The position numbers and the translations under genes are program-made. Source: an uncultured Neptuniibacter sp. (GTDB lineage Bacteria > Pseudomonadota > Gammaproteobacteria > Pseudomonadales > Balneatricaceae). Taken from it: a DNA stretch of 64,000 bases. The DNA is taken from the NCBI RefSeq assembly GCF_947498015.1, contig NZ_CANMIR010000011.1:1-64000 (forward strand). Reading direction: 5' to 3'. Below, one piece after another: positions 51,881-62,619 of this stretch. The notes beneath the pieces are model-generated. The model did no database searches. It was not told the origin of the DNA and worked only from the letters and a program-made list of their open reading frames with translations. Within the stretch, counting starts at the first letter, position 1. Every line of letters begins with the position of its first letter.

Positions 51881-51907
51881 AAAAGGCGATCTTCGGATCG
51901 CCTTTTT
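51881..51907 (+). terminator. Intrinsic terminator of the Sel1 gene
   Basis: GGCGATC (51885-51891) pairs with GATCGCC (51896-51902) around a TTCG tetraloop closed by C-G, the very stable UUCG type, with an A-run before and a T-run after. Confidence 0.93.
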
Positions 51908-52031
51908 CTTAGACTTATTGTGCTAATCCCCATAGGAAATTGGTGATATAATAACCAGCTTTAATTTTCCCGGATGATCGGACGCAGAACCGACACTCCC
52001 CCGATACACAGTTCTATACGATGAAACGCCT

Positions 52032-53282
52032 ATGAACAGCGTGCAAACGCCGCCGACTGATTACGCAATCAGCACTGATCCCCAAACCAGCAACAGCAAC
52101 CTGATCACGTCCGGCCTTGCCCTGACTGCATTCGCATACTCACTGTACTGGCTCAACCAGAACGAATCCCCGCAGCAGATGTGGTTAATGGTCATTGGCG
52201 GATTATTAGGCCTGGCGCTTTATCATGCCTCCTTTGGATTCACGACCGCATGGCGCAACTTCATCATCAATAAACGTGGACGAGGTTTACGGGCTCAGAT
52301 GGTAATGCTGGCGGTCGCAGTCTGCCTATTCTTCCCGGCACTCGGGGCGGGAGAGCTGTTCGGGGAGGAGGCTCGAGGTTATGTCAGACCACTCGGATTC
52401 TCTGTCCTAATCGGTGCATTTATCTTCGGCATAGGGATGCAGTTGGGTAATGGATGTGCATCCGGTAATCTTTACCATGCTGGTGGGGGCCAGTTAAGAG
52501 CGATCCCAAGCATGTTTGGATTTATGGTGGGCGGCCTCTGGGCAACAGCTGACTATGAGTGGTGGATGGAAAAACCGCAGCTGGCACCGGTTTCAGTCAT
52601 TGAAACAGCAGGCGTATTACCTGCAATCCTGATCAATCTTGCGCTGTTTGCAGCCATCGCAGGCTTCACCTACTGGCTAGAGAAACGCACACACGGCGAA
52701 GTGGAAGCGGACAAACCTCATCAGGGATTAACCCAATGGCGAAGATATCTACAGGGCCCCTGGCCATTCATTTGGGGGGCACTGGTACTCGCTCTGCTTA
52801 ACTTTACAACACTCGCCATCACAGGGCGCCCATGGGCAGTCGCTGTGGCATACCCTCTCTGGGGTGCGAAATTAGCCATGCTCCTCGAACTTGAACTAGA
52901 GATGGATTTCTGGACCTACTGGCTACAGCCGGGGCGCGAAGCCGCATTGGAAGAGTCCCTCAGCAGTGATGTTAATTCAGTTATGAATGCAGGCGTTCTG
53001 TTGGGCGCCTTTGTTGCCGCCGCGATGGCAGGTAAATTTTCCTTCCAGTGGAGACTACCGTTACTACACTGGATTGCCGCACTAATCGGCGGTGTGATGC
53101 TTGGCTATGGCGCTACGATCGCGTTTGGTTGTAATATCGGCGCGTATTTTGGTGGTATCGCCTCAGGCAGTCTCCATGGCTGGCTCTGGCTGGTAGCCGC
53201 TTTTGCAGGAAGCTACGTGGGCAGTTATCTTCGTCCACTCTTTAAGCTTGAAAATAAAACCTCGACCCGAAGTGCGTGTTAA
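52032..53282 (+). CDS. YeeE/YedE-family thiosulfate/sulfur transporter
   Basis: The 416-residue membrane protein has two repeats of the YeeE/YedE (DUF395) fold. Each carries a conserved cysteine in a GMQLGNGCASG or AFGCNIGAYFGG motif; in the characterised TsuA family these cysteines relay thiosulfate across the inner membrane. About eight to ten membrane segments are visible. It is followed after four bases by an RDD gene. The RhdA-like rhodanese in the window could use imported thiosulfate, but the genes are far apart. Confidence 0.85.
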   Translation: MNSVQTPPTDYAISTDPQTSNSNLITSGLALTAFAYSLYWLNQNESPQQMWLMVIGGLLGLALYHASFGFTTAWRNFIINKRGRGLRAQMVMLAVAVCLFFPALGAGELFGEEARGYVRPLGFSVLIGAFIFGIGMQLGNGCASGNLYHAGGGQLRAIPSMFGFMVGGLWATADYEWWMEKPQLAPVSVIETAGVLPAILINLALFAAIAGFTYWLEKRTHGEVEADKPHQGLTQWRRYLQGPWPFIWGALVLALLNFTTLAITGRPWAVAVAYPLWGAKLAMLLELELEMDFWTYWLQPGREAALEESLSSDVNSVMNAGVLLGAFVAAAMAGKFSFQWRLPLLHWIAALIGGVMLGYGATIAFGCNIGAYFGGIASGSLHGWLWLVAAFAGSYVGSYLRPLFKLENKTSTRSAC

Positions 53283-53286
53283 CCTG

Positions 53287-53745
53287 ATGAGCCGAGCCTT
53301 TAAAGAAACATATTCTGAAATTAAAACCGCCAGCCCGATGAAGCGTCTGGGCGCGTTTGTGTATGACATGATGCTGATCATCGCCCTATTGATGGTTTCC
53401 ACCGGCATCATCACCATGGGATTTAATGATGGGGAATCTGTCGAAGGACCGCTGTTCCAATCCTTTCTCTTTGTTTTGGTTTATCTCTTCCTATCCTACT
53501 TCTGGATGCGCAACGGTCAGACACTAGGGATGCTGGCCTGGCGTTTACGTGTCCAGACCACCGAAGGGTATCGCCTGAACTTTACCCAATGCCTGCTGCG
53601 TTACCTGGTCGGCTGGATCTCACTCCTGTGCTGCGGTGTCGGTTTCTTATGGATGTTTATCAGTAAGCAGAAGATGGCCTGGCACGATATGGCTTCAAGC
53701 AGCCATGTGGTGGAGTTACCCAAAAACGCCAAAATCCTCGAATGA
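53287..53745 (+). CDS. RDD family membrane protein
   Basis: The protein of about 152 residues has the RDD pattern: LGAFVYDMMLIIALLMV in the first segment and GQTLGMLAWRLRV in the loop between membrane spans. Its role is unknown; some RDD proteins are linked to ion transport. The ATG at 53287 is preferred over an upstream in-frame ATG inside the YeeE gene, as it starts the conserved part and follows the YeeE stop by four bases. Confidence 0.85.
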   Translation: MSRAFKETYSEIKTASPMKRLGAFVYDMMLIIALLMVSTGIITMGFNDGESVEGPLFQSFLFVLVYLFLSYFWMRNGQTLGMLAWRLRVQTTEGYRLNFTQCLLRYLVGWISLLCCGVGFLWMFISKQKMAWHDMASSSHVVELPKNAKILE

Positions 53746-53746
53746 A

Positions 53747-53778
53747 AAAAAGACATAGCTCAGGCTATGCTTTTTTTT
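53747..53778. terminator. Bidirectional terminator between RDD gene and lptG
   Basis: CATAGC (53754-53759) pairs with GCTATG (53764-53769) around a four-base loop, with a T-run after it on the plus strand and another after it on the minus strand. It therefore serves both the RDD gene and the convergent lptG. Confidence 0.88.
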
Positions 53779-53793
53779 GCAGCAATCGTCAAA

Positions 53794-54882
53794 CTACTTG
53801 GCCCGGTTCAACAACCAGAAGCCGATGCCCACACATATCAGGATTGGGATCATCACCGCTATAAACGGGGAGAAACCAAACACAGCACTGGTTGGCCCCA
53901 GCACATCCTGAGTCAGTTTAAACGCCAGCCCAACGATAATTCCGGTGATCAGCCGCTGCCCTAAAGTCACACTACGCAGTGGCCCGAAGATAAACGATAC
54001 TGCAACCAGCACCAGCGCAAAGATCGCCAGCGGCAGCAACACCTTAGTCCAGAAGGCAACACGATACTGCGATGATGCCAGCCCCTGCTCTGTCAGATAA
54101 TCACTGTAGGCAAGTAAACCGGTAATCGACAGGTTTGCTGGCTTCACCATAACCACTTTGAGCAGCTCTGGAGTTAACCCACTCTCCCAGACCTCCTCTT
54201 TCACGCGCCCGGTTTCGACTCTCGCTTGCGATGGGTCTGAAACCGCATGCGCGTCATCAAATCGAGTCTCCCGAATACTGCTCAGGAGCCATTTACCCTC
54301 TTCATAGTGACCTGTGCGAGCGAAGCTAGAACGCGCCAGTGTCAGATCATCATTAAATTCATAGCGGGTCACTCCTTTAATCGAGCCATCAGGCAGTACG
54401 GCATTAATATGCAAGAAGGTCATCTCATCACGATGCCAGACCCGGCTCGCATCATGGATCGCACCATGACCGGTTAACATCACCTGACGATGACTCTGTG
54501 CGCGCTGCTCTGTGTGTGGAACGACAAACTCACCCAGACCCAGTGCCAGCAAAACAATCAACAGAACCGGCTTCATGACCGCAGTGATGATCCCCATTGT
54601 GGAGACCCCTGCAGCACGCATCACTGTCAGTTCAGAGCTGGACGCCAGAATCCCCAAACCCAGAAGGCAACCGATCAGGCTAGAGAGTGGGATAAACTCA
54701 TAGAGCCTGCGAGGTAGCGTCAACAACACGTACTCGACCGCGGCTGAGAAACTATAATCCCCCTTAACCTCTTTGAGTTCTTCAACCAGTGCAAACAACA
54801 TATCCAGCCCTGCCACTACCAGCAGAACTACCAGAAAACCACCCAGCACATGTCGTGCTATATAGATATCGAGTAACTTCAT
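53794..54882 (-). CDS. lptG: LPS export ABC transporter permease LptG
   Basis: LptG pairs with LptF and LptB to extract lipopolysaccharide from the inner membrane and push it onto LptC/LptA. The 362-residue protein has three N-terminal and three C-terminal membrane segments around a periplasmic beta-jellyroll domain, typical of the YjgP/YjgQ family. It overlaps the end of lptF by four bases, so the pair is cotranscribed. Confidence 0.95.
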   Translation of the reverse strand: MKLLDIYIARHVLGGFLVVLLVVAGLDMLFALVEELKEVKGDYSFSAAVEYVLLTLPRRLYEFIPLSSLIGCLLGLGILASSSELTVMRAAGVSTMGIITAVMKPVLLIVLLALGLGEFVVPHTEQRAQSHRQVMLTGHGAIHDASRVWHRDEMTFLHINAVLPDGSIKGVTRYEFNDDLTLARSSFARTGHYEEGKWLLSSIRETRFDDAHAVSDPSQARVETGRVKEEVWESGLTPELLKVVMVKPANLSITGLLAYSDYLTEQGLASSQYRVAFWTKVLLPLAIFALVLVAVSFIFGPLRSVTLGQRLITGIIVGLAFKLTQDVLGPTSAVFGFSPFIAVMIPILICVGIGFWLLNRAK

Positions 54883-56000
54883 GAGGCTTTTTTCTTCCAG
54901 GGCTTAGGTATTGAAGGCATCGGTATCTGGTTGTACAGACGGTTCCAGAATCGGCCAAACAGGATCATATTGACCGCCAGTACAACAAACAGAATATGAA
55001 CCATCCAGATTGCAACAGGGGCAAGGTCACCCTCTCCCACCCGGCTTGTCATATTACTCAGTACAGTAATGTAGGTCAGATAGATCAAGATCGAAGGCAC
55101 CAATCGAGCAAAGCGTCCCTGACGGGGATTCACCCGGCTCAGCGGTACCGCCAACAATGTCACCACCAATGCCAGCACCGGAAGAGAGAGCCGCCAGTTC
55201 AACTGAGCCCGAGAGGAAGCGTCATCAGAAGCCCACAACACAGAGGTAGGCAGCGCCTCGACTTTATCGTAACGGATCTCATGGTTTTTCCGCTTAATCT
55301 CCGCACCGTAGCGTTCAAAGCCCAGTTCAATATAGTCAGCCTGTCCGGGCACTCCCTCATACCTGTAACCATCCTGCAGCACCAGAAAGCGCTGATCTCG
55401 CTGTGCGTCCGTCAGGGTGGTTCCGGTTTGCGCCATCGTTATCTGCAGGCGTTTATTGCTGTTATTACGGTCAGCCATAAAGATCATGCCAAGCTCACCA
55501 TTCTCTCCGACTGAATCGGTATAGGTCACTCTTGCACTGCTCTTCTGCTTCTGAAAGCGCCCGGGTACGAGGCTTTCCAGCTCACTGCGATTCTCCTGCT
55601 GATCAAAGATCTGATTGGTTTGCGCTGCACCATAAGGCGACACCCAGATTGAAAGGATGCCGACAACAAACGCCACCACTAACGCAGGTCCCATCGAATA
55701 GGCGACCAGGCGTTTCTGGCTCATACCGCAGGCTTCCAATACCGTCATCTCACTCTCCAGATAGAGACGGCCATAGCCCAACAGGAATCCCAGAAACAGC
55801 CCCAGAGGCAGAATCAGCTCAAGAAAACCTGGGAGTCGATACCCCATAATGGAAAATAAAACACTGGGATCTAACTCCCCGACCGCCGCTTTAGACAGAT
55901 ACCTAACAAAGCGGCCACTCATGATGATGATCAGCAAAACCGCACTGACGGCCAGCATGCTGAGAAGTACTTCGCGAGCTAAATAACGAAAAACGATCAC
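54879..56000 (-). CDS. lptF: LPS export ABC transporter permease LptF
   Basis: LptF is the partner permease of LptG in the Lpt transporter. The 373-residue protein has the same six-segment plan, including IVFRYLAREVLLSMLAVSA at the N-terminus and PLSRVNPRQGRFARLVPSI in the C-terminal part. It is divergent from pepA, the classic lptFG/pepA arrangement of gammaproteobacteria. Confidence 0.95.
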   Translation of the reverse strand: MIVFRYLAREVLLSMLAVSAVLLIIIMSGRFVRYLSKAAVGELDPSVLFSIMGYRLPGFLELILPLGLFLGFLLGYGRLYLESEMTVLEACGMSQKRLVAYSMGPALVVAFVVGILSIWVSPYGAAQTNQIFDQQENRSELESLVPGRFQKQKSSARVTYTDSVGENGELGMIFMADRNNSNKRLQITMAQTGTTLTDAQRDQRFLVLQDGYRYEGVPGQADYIELGFERYGAEIKRKNHEIRYDKVEALPTSVLWASDDASSRAQLNWRLSLPVLALVVTLLAVPLSRVNPRQGRFARLVPSILIYLTYITVLSNMTSRVGEGDLAPVAIWMVHILFVVLAVNMILFGRFWNRLYNQIPMPSIPKPWKKKAS

Positions 56001-56172
56001 TCTAAGTCCTTGCGAAAACTGTTACCAACCTAAAAATGGTTTATATTATTGGCCTTTGCAGCGGATCAGATTAGCAAAGCCCGATATCCTTGATAAAAAG
56101 TATCGGCATTATCCTTTAATCCGCCATCTTTGTCTCGTTTAGGCGGCAGTAAGCCGTGAGTTTGGAGTCAGC

Positions 56173-57669
56173 ATGGATTTTGAAATTGTAAGCGGTGATA
56201 TCGCATCACTTGAAACCGAATGTTTAATCATTGCTATTGAAGCAGAAAACACGCTCTCCCCGGCTGCGAAAGCCGCCGACGATGCCAGCTCCGGCTATAT
56301 TAGCGAGATTCTGAGTGGCGGCGATATCAGCGGTAAAACCGCACAGACTCTGCTGCTGCATAAAGTACCAGGTCTCAGCGCCAAACGTATTCTGTTACTC
56401 GGCGTGGGCAAAGAGGAGGAGCGAAACAACCGCAACTTCCGAAAATTGATCAAAGCCGCAATGGGCGTTGTCAAAAGCACCGGCGTCAGCAGCGCAACCT
56501 TTGCACTGAACGCTGTACTGACTGATGACAGCGATCAGTATCGCCAGCTGCGTCATCTGGTTGAGTGGTCTGGCAGTGAGCTCTACAGCTACGATGAAAC
56601 CAAGAGCAAAAAAGCCGACCCACTAAAACTGGATCAGATCGCCATTCTGGTGGATGACAACGATGCAGATCTGGCTGAAACAGCCCTGCTTGACGGGACT
56701 GCAATCGTTAACGGAACCAGTATTGCTCGTGATCTCGGCAACCTGCCGGGTAATATCTGTACGCCAACCTATCTGGCAGATCAGGCGCTGGAACTGGATG
56801 ATGAGTTTGATGATCTGACCGCAACCATCGTAGATGAAGAGGAGATGACTGAGTTAGGTATGCACTGCCTGCTTTCAGTGGGCCACGGCAGTGAACAGCC
56901 CTCCAAGCTGATTGTGATGGAGTATAAAGGCGGTGAAGAGGGTGAAAAACCGCACGTATTGGTCGGTAAAGGGATCACCTTTGATACCGGCGGTATCTCC
57001 CTGAAACCCGGCGCGGGCATGGACGAGATGAAATTCGACATGTGCGGTGCTGCCAGCGTATTTGGTGCAATGACCGCGATCTGTGAGATGGCGCTACCGA
57101 TCAATGTAGTGGGTATTGTCGCTGCAGCGGAGAATATGCCGAGTGGCCACGCAACCAAACCGGGCGACATCGTAACAACCATGTCCGGTCAGACCGTTGA
57201 GATTCTGAACACTGATGCTGAGGGCCGTCTGGTACTCTGCGATGCTCTCACCTACGCAGGCAGATTTGAACCCGCCTCTGTAGTGGATATCGCTACCCTG
57301 ACCGGTGCCTGCATTATTGCACTGGGTCACCATGCAACCGGCGTTCTTGCCAACAATGATGATCTGGCAGCTGAACTGCTGCAGGCGGGTGAACAAGCGG
57401 CCGATAAAGGTTGGCAACTACCGCTTTGGGATGAGTTCCAGGAGCAGCTGGATTCCAACTTTGCGGATATCGCCAACATCGGTGGGCGCCCTGCGGGCAC
57501 TATCACTGCTGCTTGCTTCCTCTCCCGCTTTACCAAAGAGTACCGTTGGGCTCATCTGGATATTGCTGGCGTTGCCTGGAACAGTGGCGGCAAGGATAAA
57601 GGTGCAACAGGCCGTTGCGTACCGCTTCTGACCCAATACCTGCTCAATCAGGCAGCGGAAGAGGAATAA
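56173..57669 (+). CDS. pepA: Cytosol aminopeptidase PepA (M17)
   Basis: PepA is a hexameric metallo-aminopeptidase that in E. coli also binds DNA for Xer recombination and carAB control. The 498-residue protein has the M17 metal and catalytic motifs VGKGITFDTGGISLKP and NTDAEGRLVL. The 172-base gap to lptF must hold both divergent promoters, which I cannot place confidently. It starts the pepA-holC group. Confidence 0.96.
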   Translation: MDFEIVSGDIASLETECLIIAIEAENTLSPAAKAADDASSGYISEILSGGDISGKTAQTLLLHKVPGLSAKRILLLGVGKEEERNNRNFRKLIKAAMGVVKSTGVSSATFALNAVLTDDSDQYRQLRHLVEWSGSELYSYDETKSKKADPLKLDQIAILVDDNDADLAETALLDGTAIVNGTSIARDLGNLPGNICTPTYLADQALELDDEFDDLTATIVDEEEMTELGMHCLLSVGHGSEQPSKLIVMEYKGGEEGEKPHVLVGKGITFDTGGISLKPGAGMDEMKFDMCGAASVFGAMTAICEMALPINVVGIVAAAENMPSGHATKPGDIVTTMSGQTVEILNTDAEGRLVLCDALTYAGRFEPASVVDIATLTGACIIALGHHATGVLANNDDLAAELLQAGEQAADKGWQLPLWDEFQEQLDSNFADIANIGGRPAGTITAACFLSRFTKEYRWAHLDIAGVAWNSGGKDKGATGRCVPLLTQYLLNQAAEEE

Positions 57670-57688
57670 TCCAGTCGGATTAACCACT

Positions 57689-58123
57689 ATGACCAGTAAA
57701 GCTGATTTCTATGTGTTGCCCTCCAGCGATCCCGATGCCCGGGGTCGCTTTCTCTGCCGTCTGGTAGAGAAGATCCGTGCATTAGGCCACACCATCTACA
57801 TTCAGGCACCGGATGAAGCGGAAGCCAACCATATTGATCAGCTACTCTGGGAGTTCCGCCCGGATGCTTTTATCCCGCACAGCTTACTGAGCGAGCAACT
57901 CAACAGCGGTATCGAGATCGGCTGGGCTGAACAGCGTCCAAGCCATCGGGATGTTTTTATCAATCTGCACTTGGAGATACCTGAAGATGCGCTGCAGTTT
58001 GATCGCATTCTGGAAGTAGTGGTGCAGAGCGAGGATATTCTGACCGCGACACGCGCGAACTATAAGCGTTATCAAGCGAATAATATTCCGATCGATATGC
58101 ATGATATGCGCAAGAGGGCCTGA
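57689..58123 (+). CDS. holC: DNA polymerase III chi subunit HolC
   Basis: Chi links the polymerase III clamp loader to single-strand binding protein. The 144-residue protein matches family length and has the FLCRLVEKIRALGHTIYIQ N-terminal region and LLWEFRPDAFIPH. It follows pepA by 19 bases. In E. coli valS comes next; here REP-like repeats and an inserted gene separate them. Confidence 0.93.
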   Translation: MTSKADFYVLPSSDPDARGRFLCRLVEKIRALGHTIYIQAPDEAEANHIDQLLWEFRPDAFIPHSLLSEQLNSGIEIGWAEQRPSHRDVFINLHLEIPEDALQFDRILEVVVQSEDILTATRANYKRYQANNIPIDMHDMRKRA

Positions 58124-58147
58124 CGAGGCTTGATCCTCCTTATTCAT

Positions 58148-58289
58148 TTCGCGGTGGGAGACCGCTCCCACTCACAGCGCCTTTTTGTAGGAGCAGTCTC
58201 CCACCGCGAATTCCCATAGCGAGTCCTAGGAACGATCCCCCACTGCGAAACCTCACAACGTTTTTGTAGGAGCGGTGTCCCACCGCGAA
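58148..58289. repeat. Cluster of four REP-like palindromic units
   Basis: A 24-base unit close to GTAGGAGCGGTCTCCCACCGCGAA occurs at 58187-58210, at 58226-58249 (degenerate) and at 58266-58289 in direct orientation, spaced 39-40 bases apart, and once inverted at 58148-58171. Each unit can fold a short GC hairpin (for example GTGGGAG/CTCCCAC). The pattern resembles pseudomonad REP/BIME elements moved by RAYT transposases. It fills the gap between holC and the convergent dioxygenase gene. Confidence 0.85.
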
Positions 58290-58290
58290 T

Positions 58291-59397
58291 TCACGCAACC
58301 ACGGTCCATTTACCTCCTGTTTTTTTATGCGCCCGGGTCTCCTCAATCAAAAACTTCAGCCAGCGGATATAAGGTGTTCCGCCAGTCCCCTGCGGATCGT
58401 TGCAGCGGCGGGCGATATATTTGATCGCCCAGTGGTAATGCACCTCTCGGAAACAAGCCATCAGCTCTAATACCGCATCAAACTTTTCTGAGTGTGCCAG
58501 CGGTTTCAGGTCAGGCATCGCCCGCACCTGCTCCAGAAGCATTCGATGATCCGCTGGCATATAGCGGCGCATATCGTAAAGGTGGCGCGTTAGCTTGTTA
58601 TCCTGATGCGGAATCTTCATGAGTTCGGTGAGGAGCGGCATGATCGAGCTTTGCGCGCCTGTTTCTCCCCGAAAACTGATCGGCTCAATGTTTACCCCTT
58701 CATACACGACCTCCCTGAACTGACCGATATAGGGGCGAAATTTGGAGAAGTAGAGCTCATCTGACATCTTTTCAGGGATACGCTGCAGTACCTGAATAAT
58801 CTGCGTTAATGCTGCTGCGATCTCATCCAGTGCCGTATCAATTTGAGCAGGCCCGACCTCCCCATTCAGTGAGACAACCGCTTTAAGGATATCGGCCGCC
58901 AACGCTTCTATCTCAACATGAACAAGAATAAACCAGCGCTCATCGTAGAGATGGACAAAGTTCTGGATAGTATCGATATTCCCTAACGCAACCGGTTTAC
59001 GGATATTGAACCGGCGCCAGTTATACAGCGCATAGCCGTCATAGCTCAGGATCGGCGGACGCTCCAGTAAATTTGAAATTTTTACTAAAGGCCGCGCCAG
59101 ATTCGCAGGCAGTGAGTGGCAGGCGGGTTGCCCAATCTGATTGATATACCCTGAGGCGATAAACCCCAGCCTCAGGTAGTACAGACAGGCTTGAGGCCAG
59201 AGATCGTCCGGGATATTGACATAGGACCAGTCTGGCACAAAGACACGCCGCAGATAGTCCCGCGCATCTTTTTCCAATAGCAGGCTGGGTAACATCCGCC
59301 CAACCTCATCCAGTACCTCATATCGTTCCCCCAAAACGATCTCGGTAGCGGGATCTTCGCAAGGTAAAAAACCACGCGTGGCATAACACTGTTTCAT
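58291..59397 (-). CDS. Indoleamine 2,3-dioxygenase-like protein
   Basis: The 368-residue protein resembles the indoleamine 2,3-dioxygenase family (PF01231), haem enzymes that open the indole ring of tryptophan to N-formylkynurenine. It has GETGAQSSIMPLL (244-256), YMPADHRMLL, and FREVHYHWAIKYI in which H320 aligns with the proximal haem ligand H346 of human IDO1, followed by GTGGT (338-342 region). GGAGG lies upstream of the ATG. It is inserted, on the opposite strand, between holC and valS, next to REP-like repeats, suggesting acquisition or relocation. No kynurenine-pathway gene is in the window, so the substrate is not proven. Confidence 0.8.
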   Translation of the reverse strand: MKQCYATRGFLPCEDPATEIVLGERYEVLDEVGRMLPSLLLEKDARDYLRRVFVPDWSYVNIPDDLWPQACLYYLRLGFIASGYINQIGQPACHSLPANLARPLVKISNLLERPPILSYDGYALYNWRRFNIRKPVALGNIDTIQNFVHLYDERWFILVHVEIEALAADILKAVVSLNGEVGPAQIDTALDEIAAALTQIIQVLQRIPEKMSDELYFSKFRPYIGQFREVVYEGVNIEPISFRGETGAQSSIMPLLTELMKIPHQDNKLTRHLYDMRRYMPADHRMLLEQVRAMPDLKPLAHSEKFDAVLELMACFREVHYHWAIKYIARRCNDPQGTGGTPYIRWLKFLIEETRAHKKTGGKWTVVA

Positions 59398-59594
59398 GTT
59401 TCGCCCTCCGCTTAATCGTAGATACCTTAAGTATAGGAGTAACTACACCTAAACAGGCTGTATGATTGCGAAGACACATGACTAACATGCAAATAAGCTC
59501 CTCTGCGTTTGGCTTTTCCAAACGACTGACAAATCAACGCTTGAGCCCCCTGAAAGGCACAGCCGTTCTCGTAGCGTAGCGTACGTATACACTG

Positions 59595-59600
59595 TATAAT
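59595..59600 (+). promoter_or_regulatory. Candidate valS -10 box
   Basis: A perfect TATAAT lies about 77 bases before the valS start, between valS and the divergent dioxygenase gene. No good -35 is visible at 16-18 bases upstream, so the promoter is only partly supported. Confidence 0.45.
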
Positions 59601-59676
59601 GCCGGGTTTATTCGCGCCGTCCCAAACTGACCGGACGGCCCTAAATTCGACAGTTTTTCAGAAGAATCAGAGCGCA

Positions 59677-62532
<2,856 letters not shown>

Positions 62533-62572
62533 GGCTTCGACTTTCAACAGCCAAAAAAGCGATTTAGTCATA

Positions 62573-62602
62573 AAAAGCCCAGATCTCGGTCTGGGTTTTT
62601 TT
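62573..62602. terminator. Bidirectional terminator between valS and the diguanylate cyclase gene
   Basis: CCCAGA (62578-62583) pairs with TCTGGG (62590-62595) around a six-base loop, with an A-run before and a T-run after, so both convergent genes can terminate here. Confidence 0.88.
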
Positions 62603-62619
62603 CTGTCTGGCGCTACCTG

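Noticed and set aside
54996..55514. 172-codon open frame on the plus strand over lptF
   Set aside because: It is the antisense shadow of lptF, rich in His, Gln and Arg as expected for a non-coding frame.
58148..58289. Possible CRISPR array
   Set aside because: The repeats are palindromic, include an inverted copy, and the spacers are only about 15 bases; no cas gene is near. REP-like elements fit better.
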